Source: Terrabacter sp. Root181 | Lineage (GTDB): Bacteria; Actinomycetota; Actinomycetes; Actinomycetales; Dermatophilaceae | Assembly (NCBI RefSeq): GCF_001428505.1 | Contig: NZ_LMHU01000008.1 | Span: 248,001 to 312,000, forward strand | Reading direction: 5' to 3' | Length of the DNA: 64,000 nt | Shown here: positions 35,978-44,366 of the stretch, one piece after another | Numbering within the stretch: position 1 is the stretch's first letter | How the letters are laid out: each line of letters starts with the position of its first letter | Made by a program: the position numbers and the translations under genes | Notes under the pieces: model-generated | Seen by the model: the letters and a program-made list of their open reading frames with translations, nothing else | What the model was told of the DNA's origin: nothing | Database searches by the model: none

Positions 35978-37150
35978 ATGACCGACCAGAGCCAGCGGGC
36001 CGTGGACGCGCGGTTCTCGCCGTCCGCAGGTCAGACCCTGGGCGTCGAGTGGGAGCTCGGGCTGCTCGACCCGACCACCCTCGACCTCACCTCGCGTGCC
36101 GTCGAGCTGCTCGGCCTGGCCAACGGGCCCGAGGACACCGGTCATGCCCGGCAGACGAAGTCTCGTTCGACCGTGACGCAGGAGCTGCTGCGCAACACGG
36201 TCGAGATCGTCACGGGCGTCTGCGCGAATGCGGAGCAGGCGGCTGCGGACCTCGCCGACGGCCTCGGGCGCGTGCAGCGGGCCGCCACCGAGCTGGACGT
36301 CCTGCTCTACGGCGGTGGCGCGCACCCCTTCGCCCGGTGGGAGGACCAGCAGGTCACCGAGGGTCAGCGTTACGCGACCCTCATCGACCGCACCCAGTGG
36401 TGGGGCCGACAGATGGTGATCTTCGGCGTCCACGTCCACGTGGGGGTCAGGTCCGCCGCCAAGGTCTGGCCGCTCGTCAACGCCCTGCTGACCTACCACC
36501 CGCACCTCACGGCCCTGTCCGCATCGTCGCCCTACGGCTCCGGAGCCGACACCGGCTACGCGAGCAACCGCACGATGCTGTTCCAACAGCTCCCCACGGC
36601 GGGCCTGCCCTTCCAGTTCGAGACGTGGGCGCAGTACCGCACGTACCTCCACGACGTCTTCACCACCGGGGTCATCGCCGATGCGAGCGAGCTGCGCTGG
36701 GACGTCAGGCCGTCGCTGCGCCTGGGCACCATCGAGGTCCGGGCCTGTGACGGCTTCTCACGCCCGCAGGACGTGGCCGCCGTCGCCGCGCTCATCCACT
36801 GCCTCGTCGCGCACCTCGAGCACGAGCTCGACGAAGGTGTCCTCGCTCGCCCCCTGCCGCCGTGGCACGTGCAGGAGAACAAGTGGCGCGCGGCCCGCTA
36901 CGGGCTCGAGGCCATCATCATCCGCGACGCCGACAACACGGAGGTCCACGTCGTCGACGACATCCACGACCTGCTCGAGCAGCTCCAGCCCACGGCGCGG
37001 CGACTCGCGTGCACGAGGGAGCTCGCAGGCATCGAGGACATCCTGCGCGACGGCGCCGGCTACCAGCGGATGCGTGCCGCCGTCACGGGCGACGGCAGCG
37101 GGGACCTCCGCGCCGCCGTGAGGGCGATGCTCGTGTCTGACGGCCGGTGA
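35978..37150 (+). CDS. YbdK-type carboxylate-amine ligase (glutamate-cysteine ligase 2 family)
   Basis: 390 residues. The GCS2 fold is visible: LGVEWELGLLD at the N-terminus (metal-binding Glu), RQMVIFGVHVHVGV with conserved His residues, SSPYGSGADTGYASNR, FETWAQYRTYL and the Arg/Glu strand TIEVRACDGF. E. coli YbdK has weak gamma-glutamylcysteine ligase activity; in actinobacteria, which mostly make mycothiol, the physiological substrate is unclear. A GAGGTAA sequence precedes the ATG. Confidence 0.88.
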   Translation: MTDQSQRAVDARFSPSAGQTLGVEWELGLLDPTTLDLTSRAVELLGLANGPEDTGHARQTKSRSTVTQELLRNTVEIVTGVCANAEQAAADLADGLGRVQRAATELDVLLYGGGAHPFARWEDQQVTEGQRYATLIDRTQWWGRQMVIFGVHVHVGVRSAAKVWPLVNALLTYHPHLTALSASSPYGSGADTGYASNRTMLFQQLPTAGLPFQFETWAQYRTYLHDVFTTGVIADASELRWDVRPSLRLGTIEVRACDGFSRPQDVAAVAALIHCLVAHLEHELDEGVLARPLPPWHVQENKWRAARYGLEAIIIRDADNTEVHVVDDIHDLLEQLQPTARRLACTRELAGIEDILRDGAGYQRMRAAVTGDGSGDLRAAVRAMLVSDGR

Positions 37151-37184
37151 CGTCCGGCGTCGACGGGCGCGCCGCCCGACGGCC

Positions 37185-37604
37185 CTAGTCGCGGGCGGTC
37201 GCCAGCGCGGTGCGTGCCGTCTCTTCCTCGGTGTCCGGTGGGACGACCGTGAGCACGAGCCTGCCGTAGTTGCTCAGCGACAGCAGGACGTGGTCGGGGA
37301 AGCGGCTGTGCTCGAACCAGCCGAGGTGCGTGATGCCGATCGGGCTGCCCACCCTTCGTGGCGCCTCCGCCCACCCCGTTCGCTCGTAGCCGAACCGTGC
37401 GATGCGCGCGTTGGTCCGGTCGTGAACAGCGACGTCGAGGAGCGGCACTTCGACGCGGAGATCGGTCGACCGGGGCCACCAGCCGCCGTCGGATGCGTTC
37501 ACCCCCGGATGGTCCGACAGGGACAGGCGACTCGGGAGACCGTTCGCGGGCATCTCGCCGTCGACGGCAGCGGGGAGGAGCAAGGACTGGGGCAGGGCGT
37601 TCAC
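37185..37604 (-). CDS. DUF5994-like protein
   Basis: 139 residues. The pattern LSLSDHPGVNASDGGWWPRSTDLRVEVPLL, split over residues 25-55, with VGSPIGITHLGWFE and LVLTVVPPDTEE near the end fits the DUF5994 family of actinobacteria, whose function is unknown. The GTG at 37604 follows GAGGAG by 5 bases; codons further upstream to 37667 look non-coding. It is soluble and monocistronic, convergent with the YbdK-like ligase gene. Confidence 0.72.
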   Translation of the reverse strand: MNALPQSLLLPAAVDGEMPANGLPSRLSLSDHPGVNASDGGWWPRSTDLRVEVPLLDVAVHDRTNARIARFGYERTGWAEAPRRVGSPIGITHLGWFEHSRFPDHVLLSLSNYGRLVLTVVPPDTEEETARTALATARD

Positions 37605-37807
37605 GGTGGCTCCTCGGGGAGCGTGACGGGATGGGGTGGCCGCGGCTCGCTCGTCACTTCCTGCCATGGAGGACCGACGCCGCGCAAGGGTCGGGTCCTT
37701 TGCTGCCGACGAGGGCGACCCTGACGGGGTGACCCTGTCTCATGTCCACCGTACGCCGCTGGTGATGCCCTGAAGCCGCCTCCGCGGCATGCCGCACAAT
37801 GGGGGAC

Positions 37808-37918
37808 ATGCTCATGGGGAACAAGAAGGCCCAGCGGATCACCGTCGGCGTCATCATCGGCGTCATCGTCGTCAGCCTCGCGCTGTCGCTCATCTCGACG
37901 GCGAGCGCGACCCCGTAG
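37808..37918 (+). CDS. Small single-pass membrane protein
   Basis: 36 residues: a polar start with Lys-Lys and Arg, then ITVGVIIGVIVVSLALSLI as one membrane segment and a short tail. Too short for ordinary gene calling but with a GGGGGA ribosome site before the ATG and GC-rich third positions. A second in-frame ATG lies at 37814. Similar tiny proteins are common in related actinobacteria; the role is unknown. Confidence 0.6.
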   Translation: MLMGNKKAQRITVGVIIGVIVVSLALSLISTASATP

Positions 37919-38004
37919 GCGCGCGAATCCGCCCGCAGCACGGGGACGCCCGGGCCCGGCCGGCGCACGACCTCGGGCCGCGAGATGCCCGGCGCCGACC
38001 GATT

Positions 38005-38033
38005 TTGTCCCGGCCCGGGACGGCTGCTAACGT
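38005..38033 (+). promoter_or_regulatory. Sigma-70-type promoter of tRNA-Lys
   Basis: TTGTCC (38005-38010), a 17-base spacer and TAACGT (38028-38033), 11 bases before the tRNA start. Confidence 0.8.
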
Positions 38034-38044
38034 TTCCCCTCGTT

Positions 38045-38120
38045 GCGCCGCTAGCTCAATTGGCAGAGCAAGTGACTCTTAATCACTGGGTTCGGGGTTC
38101 GAGTCCCTGGCGGCGCACCA
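38045..38120 (+). tRNA. tRNA-Lys (anticodon CTT), integration target
   Basis: Acceptor GCGCCGC pairs with GCGGCGC, D stem GCTC/GAGC, anticodon stem AGTGA/TCACT with loop CTCTTAA, T arm CGGGGTTCGAGTCCCTG, encoded CCA. This is the only complete copy; its 3' part is duplicated at 40791 and 44941. Confidence 0.97.
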
Positions 38121-38178
38121 GATATGCAGGTCAAGAGCCCGGCCGTTGCGGCCGGGCTCTTCTGCTGTCCACGAAACC
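38083..38178 (+). repeat. att-type direct repeat, copy A (inside the intact tRNA-Lys)
   Basis: Runs from the tRNA-Lys anticodon stem through CCA and the terminator to an ACGAAACC end. By eye it differs from copy B (40791-40886) at two of 96 positions and from copy C (44941-45026) at three of 86. Confidence 0.92.
38133..38161 (+). terminator. Terminator of tRNA-Lys
   Basis: 12-bp stem AAGAGCCCGGCC with GGCCGGGCTCTT, 5-base loop, followed by a short pyrimidine run. It is copied in both downstream att repeats. Confidence 0.85.
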
Positions 38179-38256
38179 GGCCACTTTTGACTCGGGAGGG
38201 TCGGAGGTGAGGGCTCCTTCGAGTGCCGCGGCGGCCGCCCCGCTCTTGGCACCTCG
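38164..38256 (-). pseudogene. Remnant of a tyrosine integrase C-terminus (copy A)
   Basis: Minus-strand codons read RGAKSGAAAAALEGALTSD and continue to the tRNA terminator. This lines up with the tail after the catalytic Tyr in the copy B remnant (RGAKGGAAAAELQGAV). Upstream of 38256 the resemblance stops, so the catalytic part has been deleted. Confidence 0.6.
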
Positions 38257-38401
38257 GCACGGACCGAACGAGCGTCCTTTCCCGCGATGCCAGAACGGCT
38301 TGGTGATCTTCTAACCCCCAAGCCCGCCCCACACGTCTTGACTGGCCGCCTGGGGTGCCATCACGCATCACTGGACCTGGCCCTCAATGAGCGCACCAGT
38401 C

Positions 38402-38566
38402 CTAGATCGCTGTGACTGTGGCGTCGCGAAGCGCACTACGCAGCTCGTCGGCCCAGAGCGCAAGGCGGAGTTGAGTTCCGTAACCCGAGAGCGCGGCCTG
38501 ATGGACTTCCAGCCCAGCGACGCTGGTGGTCCACCCGGCTGCGGTGCGCGAGTACGGGCCGGCCAC
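38402..38566 (-). CDS. Possible 54-residue protein after the sialidase-like gene
   Basis: GTG at 38566 begins 2 bases beyond the sialidase-like stop and gives an uninterrupted frame with good actinobacterial codon use: AGPYSRTAAGWTTSVAGLE, then HQAALSGYGTQL, ending at TAG. It could be translated by coupling or be the head of a truncated gene. No ribosome site of its own and no recognised family. Confidence 0.3.
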   Translation of the reverse strand: MAGPYSRTAAGWTTSVAGLEVHQAALSGYGTQLRLALWADELRSALRDATVTAI

Positions 38567-38567
38567 C

Positions 38568-40358
38568 TCATCCGGTTGTGGCGCTGAAGATGTCGTTGTT
38601 GCCGAAACTTGCCGGGCAGTCGCCCAAGGGCCACGGTGCCGGAAGCGTCACCTGTGCAGCGTCCGACGACTGCTGGCGCCAGGTGTCGAGCGCAGGGCAG
38701 TCCATGGCGCGGCGGGTGTCGGTCCAGACTCCGGCACCATAGGTGCGCGTGGCGATGGCGTACACGTAGTCGCCGAGGAACTCGTTGTAGAGGATCCTGC
38801 CCTGCGAGGTACCGCGTGCATCGCCGAGCGGGCCGGAGTACTCCGTGACCCAGGCGCCGGGGGCGCCGCCCGCTCCGATCGCGGCAGCCTGCAGCACGCC
38901 GTGCTCGGGCCGGGGATCGGCCGTGGTCGCCTGGAATGGCTGCGTGAACGCCTGGGACACCACGTAGACCCGAGTGCCGTCCGGGCTGATGGCGGGTGCG
39001 GCATACGTGGGGATGTCTCCGGCGGGGGAGATCGCGGTCGGCGGGCTGAACGAGGCTGCGCCGTTGGTCGAGTACGCGAGCATGACCTTCTCGTGGTCAG
39101 GGCCGAGCGCTCCGTCGACCCAGGAGTCGACGATCTCGTTCGTGGCATCCGCGCCCGTCGGGGCCCCGTTGGCAATGTCCACGCTCGGCATCGCGGCGAG
39201 GTCGGTGCGTGCGCCCGCGACGCCATCCACGATGCAACGACCGGTCACCGGGTCGGTGTGGAAGCACGGATCGGTGATCGCGACCACGTCCTTCGGCTGA
39301 CGCCAGGTCTGGCCGCCGTCGAGGGACGTGATCACCGCGTGGAAGCCGGCCAGGCTGGTGCCGCCGAAGTGCGTGAAGAAGGCATACACGACACCGTGGC
39401 TGTCGGTCCGCACCGTGCACCCGTCGTACGCGCCCTGCTTGGCATTGGCGACCGCAGGCGCAACCTGGTGTTGTTTCCAGCTCACCCCGCCGTCGCGGGA
39501 GGTCGAGACCATCGGCTTGAGCGGGAAGGAGTTGCCTCCGCTCAGACTGTGGAAATCGGAGTAGCAGACGTACACGTTGCCGAAGAACGGGCTGGACTCG
39601 GCGTTGTCCGCCCAGATCTGCTCCTTGTCCAAGCCCGAGCTGAACGCCGCCTGGGGCGCGGCGAAGTACGGCCGCGACCAGTTGGCCTGGTTCCCGACCC
39701 GGTCCGCAGTCACGTTGTCGATGTGTGAGACGGTGACCGCGGTGAAGCCGTTCTGGCCGGAGTTCCCAGCGCGCATCACGGTGTCGGTGAGATTCGTGGC
39801 GAGACTGGAGAAGTAGAGCCGGTCGCCGTTGGCCCAGGAGAAGCCGTCAGCACCTGGGGCCGGCCCGAAGGACACCCCGGTGTCGCTTCGCGAGCGCAAG
39901 CCGTTCTCGTAGTAGTTGGGAACGGTGTGGATCGGCCCGACGTGCGGGACGCACGGTTCCTGGACCGGACTGCAGTCCGCCGCCGTCAGCCCCGAGTACG
40001 TCGGCTGAATCCAGCTGTGGCCGCGGTCGAACGAGAAATGCACCGCAGACAGGCCGACGCCCAGGTTGAACGTGCCGAGCGGGAACGAGCACGCGGCATG
40101 GTCGGTGGACGCCTGGCGTGAGCACGGCTGCATGTCCACCAGGTCGTTGGAGCCGGCGGCCAGCACGTCCGGCCGGGCCGCGCTGACCGCCAAGGACGGC
40201 TCGTTGGACGCGTTCTGGGGATGGTTCGACGAGGGGCTCCCCACGCTCACGAGAGCGTCGACCGTAGGTGCGGGCTGCGCCGCTGAGGCCCCTAGGGCTC
40301 CCAGGGCACCCAGTCCGAGTGCAGCGGTGAAAACCAGACAGCGTCGCAAGAGGCGCAT
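38568..40358 (-). CDS. Secreted BNR-repeat (exo-alpha-sialidase-like) protein
   Basis: 596 residues. A clear signal peptide (RRCLVFTAALGLGALGALG, cleavage near ASA-AQ) precedes a beta-propeller-like body. Asp-box motifs S/T-x-D-x-G-x-x-W occur at about residue 108 (SFDRGHSW), 288 (TSRDGGVSW) and 345 (SLDGGQTW). Six or more Cys residues may form disulfides. No sialidase Arg triad can be pinned down, so enzymatic activity is uncertain; adhesion or glycan binding are alternatives. AAGGAG lies 6 bases before the ATG. It is the only sizeable gene in the first island interval, between att copies A and B. Confidence 0.8.
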   Translation of the reverse strand: MRLLRRCLVFTAALGLGALGALGASAAQPAPTVDALVSVGSPSSNHPQNASNEPSLAVSAARPDVLAAGSNDLVDMQPCSRQASTDHAACSFPLGTFNLGVGLSAVHFSFDRGHSWIQPTYSGLTAADCSPVQEPCVPHVGPIHTVPNYYENGLRSRSDTGVSFGPAPGADGFSWANGDRLYFSSLATNLTDTVMRAGNSGQNGFTAVTVSHIDNVTADRVGNQANWSRPYFAAPQAAFSSGLDKEQIWADNAESSPFFGNVYVCYSDFHSLSGGNSFPLKPMVSTSRDGGVSWKQHQVAPAVANAKQGAYDGCTVRTDSHGVVYAFFTHFGGTSLAGFHAVITSLDGGQTWRQPKDVVAITDPCFHTDPVTGRCIVDGVAGARTDLAAMPSVDIANGAPTGADATNEIVDSWVDGALGPDHEKVMLAYSTNGAASFSPPTAISPAGDIPTYAAPAISPDGTRVYVVSQAFTQPFQATTADPRPEHGVLQAAAIGAGGAPGAWVTEYSGPLGDARGTSQGRILYNEFLGDYVYAIATRTYGAGVWTDTRRAMDCPALDTWRQQSSDAAQVTLPAPWPLGDCPASFGNNDIFSATTG

Positions 40359-40790
40359 AGCGGACTCCTTACGCGCGGCCAGGTCCGGGCAAACAACGGG
40401 TTCGCCCCGGGGTAGGCCTGTGCCGTGACAAAACTTCAGACTACGCCCGACCGCAAGAATGCAGCCAGCAGCCGGTCACGCTCCGCCTGCGAGACCAACG
40501 CAACGTCCCGCCGGATCCATCACCAGTCGTCATTCTCCGTGCTCCTGCGTCACAGAACATTAGAGCGGTCCTCGAAGAGTCAGAGGCGGCTGGGGCACAG
40601 GAATACGGTCGTACGACAGGTCCGGGAAGTGTCCGGACACCTCCTAGCTAGGGAGACGCGAAACCAGCCACTTTTGGACGGGAACCAAGCGGTGGCGACG
40701 AGACAGAGCGAGCACGTCGGGATCGCATCCCTGCAGGTCAGAGGCGCGAAGAGGCGTCGACGCGATGGGACGCGCAAGAGGCGCCGAAAC

Positions 40791-40886
40791 TCACTGGGTT
40801 CGGGGTTCGAGTCCCTGGCGGCGCACCAGATATGCAGGTCAAGAGCCCGGCCCTTGCGGCCGGGCTCTTCTGTTGTCCACGAAACC
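40791..40886 (+). repeat. att-type direct repeat, copy B
   Basis: Partial tRNA-Lys from the anticodon stem onward plus terminator, two mismatches to copy A by eye. The 5' half of the tRNA is missing, so it is not a functional tRNA but the scar of integration. Confidence 0.92.
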
Positions 40887-41115
40887 CCCCACTTTGATCA
40901 GACGTGTCCGTGCCGACGGCGCCCTGCAGTTCAGCGGCGGCCGCCCCGCCCTTGGCACCTCGGCCCATCTAGACGTCTATGGTCAAAGACGGCCGGGCAT
41001 GGCCGAGCTGGTCGGCGACCTGGGTGGCCCTCAAACCTGCCTCGTCGAGGATCGTAGCGTTGGTCTTTCGGAAGGACCGACGTGATCCAGGCCAAGGCGT
41101 CCGCGTCAACCCGCT
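40880..41115 (-). pseudogene. Decayed tyrosine integrase C-terminal domain (copy B)
   Basis: Minus-strand reading gives SFRKTNATILDEAGLRATQV, then ADQLGHARPSLTIDV, a TAG stop at 40969-40971, then MGRGAKGGAAAAELQGAV. This is the end of an actinobacterial phage-type integrase: the HSFRKT box, the LGH box and the DVYMGR box that holds the nucleophile. The stop replaces exactly the catalytic Tyr codon. A frameshift precedes SFRKT (the preceding block reads RVDADALAWITS in another frame). Confidence 0.85.
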
Positions 41116-41523
41116 TGGGCGCCTCCTAAGCGAGCAGCACGATGTCGTTCTTGGCAGCCTTCGATACGCGGCAGAGGTGCGCCATCGCCGCTGCGTGCTG
41201 CGGCTCTAGTCGAATCCTGCTCGACTCGATGAGCTCGACCGGCGTCTTGGGCCGGTCGAGCGCCTGAGCCACGTCCTTTCGCGAAGCAGATGACTCACTT
41301 GCGCTTCACACAGGAGCTGACGCAGAGGTCGCCGACGTCCTCCACCCCACGCTCATGGCCGTGAGCCGCCTTCAGCGCCGCACGCTCGCGGTCGTCGGTG
41401 AACGGCTGCTCGCGATGGTGGGGGCATCCGCCTGAGTCAGGCTCGCGCCTCGCGTCGTGGCCCGGGGACGACCGAAGGGCCGGCGAGCACTCCCGCCGGC
41501 CCTTCGAGCTCCACACCTACGAG

Positions 41524-42162
41524 TCAGTCCTGGGACCGGTACCGGACCGTGTCGGCGGCGTCGGACGCGCTGCCGCGCACCTCATCGACCGCCTGCTGAC
41601 CATCCTGCTTGACGTCGGCAGCCGCGCTACGAGCGGACTCCCTGACCGCTTCCGCAGCCTCCTGGGCCGGCTCCTTCAGGTGGTCGGCGGACTCGCTCGC
41701 CACGGTCTTGGCCACGTTCTGCACCTCGTCGATGACGGGAGCCGCGCGGTCCTTGACGTCCTGCGAGAGTTCCCGCTCCTTCTCCGACGCGGGCAGGAGC
41801 GAGCCGAGGAGCCATCCGGCCCCGAGCGCGATCATCCCAGCCGCCAGCGGGTTTCCGCGCGCCCGGCGCTTGAGCGAGTCGCTCGCCTGGGCGGCAGAGT
41901 CACCGGCCCCGTGGGCGATCTGCGAGGTCTTGTCACCGGCGTCGGACGCCGTGCCCATGACCCGGTCGCGGACCGATGCTGCCTGGTCCTTGACCTTGTC
42001 CGCCTGGCGGTGCGCCAGGTGGCTGGGGCTCACCGACTCGCCGAGGGCGTTGACGTCACGGCTCAACCCCTCGCGGGTCCGCTCGATGTCCGCGCGGATC
42101 GCGTCCGGGTCGTTCGTCGTCGTGGTGGTCGATGTGTTCACGGTCGGGTCGTTCATGGTCAT
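41524..42162 (-). CDS. DUF3618-domain membrane-associated protein
   Basis: 212 residues. The N-terminal DUF3618 block is IRADIERTREGLSRDVNALGE. One hydrophobic segment follows (NPLAAGMIALGAGWLLGSLL), then a long amphipathic helical tail rich in Ala, Glu, Asp and Lys. It probably lies along the membrane in envelope stress. The ATG overlaps the holin-X stop (ATGA) and follows GAGGAA. Last gene of a coupled three-gene operon in the second island interval. Another DUF3618 gene lies at 49650-49901. Confidence 0.8.
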   Translation of the reverse strand: MTMNDPTVNTSTTTTTNDPDAIRADIERTREGLSRDVNALGESVSPSHLAHRQADKVKDQAASVRDRVMGTASDAGDKTSQIAHGAGDSAAQASDSLKRRARGNPLAAGMIALGAGWLLGSLLPASEKERELSQDVKDRAAPVIDEVQNVAKTVASESADHLKEPAQEAAEAVRESARSAAADVKQDGQQAVDEVRGSASDAADTVRYRSQD

Positions 42163-42632
42163 CGCGCTTCCTCGTTTCCCATCAGCGCATCGGGGACCCG
42201 CTTGGCGGTCTCCGTCGTGCGCGGCATTCCCTGGATCTGTCTGGTTGTCCGTCGGCCGACCATCGCGAAGATCGCGGCGACGATCCCCCAGACGGCCATG
42301 ACGACGATGGCAGCCCACCCTCGGCTCTCCATGGCGCTGGAGAGCCACTCCCATACGGCGAGGGAGAGGAACAGGAGCGTCATCCACGCGGCGAGCGCCG
42401 CGGCGCCGAACTGTCCGGCGGCCTTACCGGCCCGTGTCGCCGACTCGCGAGCCTCCGCCTTGGCGAGCTCGACTTCCTGACGCAGCAAGGTCGAGAGGCC
42501 CGCGCTGATGTCGCCGACGAGCTCACCGAGCGACGCGCGCTCTGCCTTGTCGTGGGCTCCTTCGCCGACTGGGGGCACCTCGGCGTATGCCGTCGCCTCA
42601 GGCCCGTGGGCCGCGTCGGGCCACGTGCTCAT
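42159..42632 (-). CDS. Phage holin-X family protein (actinobacterial holin superfamily III)
   Basis: 157 residues. The motif LGELVGDISAGLSTLLRQEVELAKAEA is split over residues 35-62 and is the hallmark of the family, followed by two membrane segments (AALAAWMTLLFLSLAVWEWL and AIVVMAVWGIVAAIFAM). Despite the name most chromosomal members are not phage lysis proteins; they accompany DUF3618 proteins as here. The ATG shares a base with the upstream stop (TGATG). Confidence 0.85.
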   Translation of the reverse strand: MSTWPDAAHGPEATAYAEVPPVGEGAHDKAERASLGELVGDISAGLSTLLRQEVELAKAEARESATRAGKAAGQFGAAALAAWMTLLFLSLAVWEWLSSAMESRGWAAIVVMAVWGIVAAIFAMVGRRTTRQIQGMPRTTETAKRVPDALMGNEEAR

Positions 42633-43444
42633 CAGCGGACCCCGCCATAGCCCTCGGTGCCCGGGTCGGCCTGGACGGCGGCTGTCGAGCCGACTGACGG
42701 CGTGACGGCGTGGGTCTCGCTGTCGCGGATCCCGACGGCATACGGGGCGGCGTCATCGGACGGGGTACCCATCGCTGCGGTGGGGGTGGGAACCGACGCG
42801 TGCGTACCGGATCCGGGGCGACCGTTGCCCCCGCCGGTGGCCGAGCCTGAGCCCGTGGCACCTGCGGAGCCCGACTCACCGGTCAGCCCGCGAGTCATCC
42901 GTCCGCCGAGCACGCCCAGCACTGCGGCGCCGAGGAGGAAGGTGCCGGGACGACGTCGGGCGAACGAGCGCAGCTCGTCGACCATGTCGCCGGGCTGTCG
43001 GTCGGACAGCCAGTCCGCGGCGGAGTGAGCACGGTCGGAGGCCTGCTGCGCCAGCTCTCCGGCAATGCCCTGCTTGTCGGTGCTCGACGCCATCTGCTTG
43101 AGCTCGTCGGCGATCGAGCGGAGTCCGCCGGCTGCGCGCTCACCCTGGGACGACGCTTGGCCGTCGAGCTCGGAGCGGACCTGGTCGAAGAGCTGGCGCA
43201 GCTGCGTGGTGACCTCGGACGTGACGTCCTTGACGCCGCCGGCAGCGGTCTCGGCCACGTGACGACCGCTCTGGGCTGTGTCGGAGACCACGGACTTCGC
43301 CTCGTCTCCGACGACCGCGGTCGTGCTGTCGTCGGCGTGCTGGGGCGTCAGGTCGCCGCTGGTGCCGAGGTCGGCACCAGAGGCGTAGGTGGAGGTTCCG
43401 GCGACGTCGACGGGCGTGGCCGTGTCATACGGTCGTTCGGTCAT
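42632..43444 (-). CDS. Amphipathic-helix protein with one membrane segment
   Basis: 270 residues. Residues 40-150 have apolipoprotein-like repeats of Ala, Gln, Ser and charged residues (TQLRQLFDQVRSELDGQ), then a Gly/Leu segment (FLLGAAVLGVLGGRM) and a Gly/Ser/Thr-rich tail. Similar proteins stand in front of holin-X/DUF3618 genes in actinobacteria; the function is unknown. First gene of the operon, with GAAGGGAA before the ATG. The 290 bases upstream to 43735 hold the promoter but no gene. Confidence 0.7.
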   Translation of the reverse strand: MTERPYDTATPVDVAGTSTYASGADLGTSGDLTPQHADDSTTAVVGDEAKSVVSDTAQSGRHVAETAAGGVKDVTSEVTTQLRQLFDQVRSELDGQASSQGERAAGGLRSIADELKQMASSTDKQGIAGELAQQASDRAHSAADWLSDRQPGDMVDELRSFARRRPGTFLLGAAVLGVLGGRMTRGLTGESGSAGATGSGSATGGGNGRPGSGTHASVPTPTAAMGTPSDDAAPYAVGIRDSETHAVTPSVGSTAAVQADPGTEGYGGVR

Positions 43445-43734
43445 GGGTTCTTCCCTTCGGTGGCCGCACGACGGGACCGGCCAGCTTCTCGAGCCTCCAC
43501 ATCGCGCGGTTGTTGCACTGAAGGAATACCCAAACCCTTTGCAACTCAGGCCGATTCGGCCAAAAAGATTGGGATCTGCTGGAGCGGGTATGTTGTACGC
43601 CCCCCGGGTCCGTCCCCTCCGGCTGTCCTCTCAGGCCACTCCGCACGCGATGGGCGCCTCCCACGACGCTCACCGACTCACCCTGGGTTCACCTCGGGGT
43701 TCGGGCAGGCGAGCCCGATGGGTACTTCAAGAGC

Positions 43735-43968
43735 ATGGAACCGGTCCCGGAGACGCGGCAAGCCCTCGAGGGACTCGGCCAGTACGGCGACTCAGCCTTG
43801 CAGGACGACCTGACGGACATCGCTGCCCCGGGGATCGTGGCGTTCAGCCTTGGCCTCGTTCGCGAAGGTGTCGCCTTCACCTCTGTCTGGGTACGTGACA
43901 AGCAGCAGCATCCACGCGCTGTCCCTGCTGAGCAAAGGGGTCATCTGCATGACGAAAGACCTGAGTAG
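43735..43968 (+). pseudogene. N-terminal fragment of a GAF-type sensor protein
   Basis: 77 residues. The first 52 (ALEGLGQYGDSALQDDLTDI, then GIVAFSLGLVREGVAFTSVW) resemble the start of actinobacterial GAF/ANTAR sensors. After VRDKQQ the sequence turns into an unrelated tail and stops, so the gene is truncated by deletion or frameshift. The next gene starts inside it in another frame. Confidence 0.5.
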
Positions 43969-44158
43969 CGGCGAGAACCGTAAGAACCTGAAGAAGTCAT
44001 CCTTCGCGTTGCCGGAGCAGGAGAAGTACCCGATCCCCGACCTTGAGCATGCGCGGAATGCCTTGGCGCGCGTCGCACAGCATGGCTCCGCCGCCGAACA
44101 GAAGAAGGTCCGTGCGGCCGTGGAGAAGAAGTACCCGAGCCTGAAGAAGGACGACTGA
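43949..44158 (+). CDS. Small Lys-rich protein (DUF6582-like)
   Basis: 69 residues. LPEQEKYPIPDLEHARNALA and a Lys-rich end (KVRAAVEKKYPSLKKDD) resemble the small DUF6582-type proteins of actinobacteria and phages, whose function is unknown. AAAGGGG lies 9 bases before the ATG. It is highly charged and lower in GC than its neighbours, as expected for island cargo. The open frame upstream to 43850 has no support. Confidence 0.65.
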   Translation: MTKDLSSGENRKNLKKSSFALPEQEKYPIPDLEHARNALARVAQHGSAAEQKKVRAAVEKKYPSLKKDD

Positions 44159-44366
44159 AGCACCTGGCTCGGCGACTCTCGTCGGAGCGGATCGGCTCCG
44201 CCGACTCGACTTCTCTCGTCCGTCCTCAACGACACCACACCCATTTCCGCGATCCGCTCGTAGGAGCGATGCGTTGCGCACGGTGCGTCATGACGCCGCC
44301 TGTTCGGCCCCAGGCGTGTTCTGGGCGACGCGCGAACGGGTGGAACCGTCGTTGCCGTGCCCTGCG

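Larger units (their letters stand above)
40359..41523. other. Non-coding island segment with att copy B and integrase debris
   Basis: No complete gene is supported. Bases 40675-40790 share a flank with 44821-44940 that begins TTTTGGACGGGAACCAAGCG in the left part. Then come att copy B and an integrase remnant. A 48-codon minus-strand frame (41126-41272, GTG start, ending DIVLLA) and a 73-codon one (41295-41516, ending VSSCVKRK) have coding-like composition but no recognised family. Confidence 0.6.

Noticed and set aside
42159-42632. Prophage lysis module
   Set aside because: The holin-X name is historical; no endolysin, capsid or tail genes are nearby, and neighbours are DUF3618-type envelope proteins.
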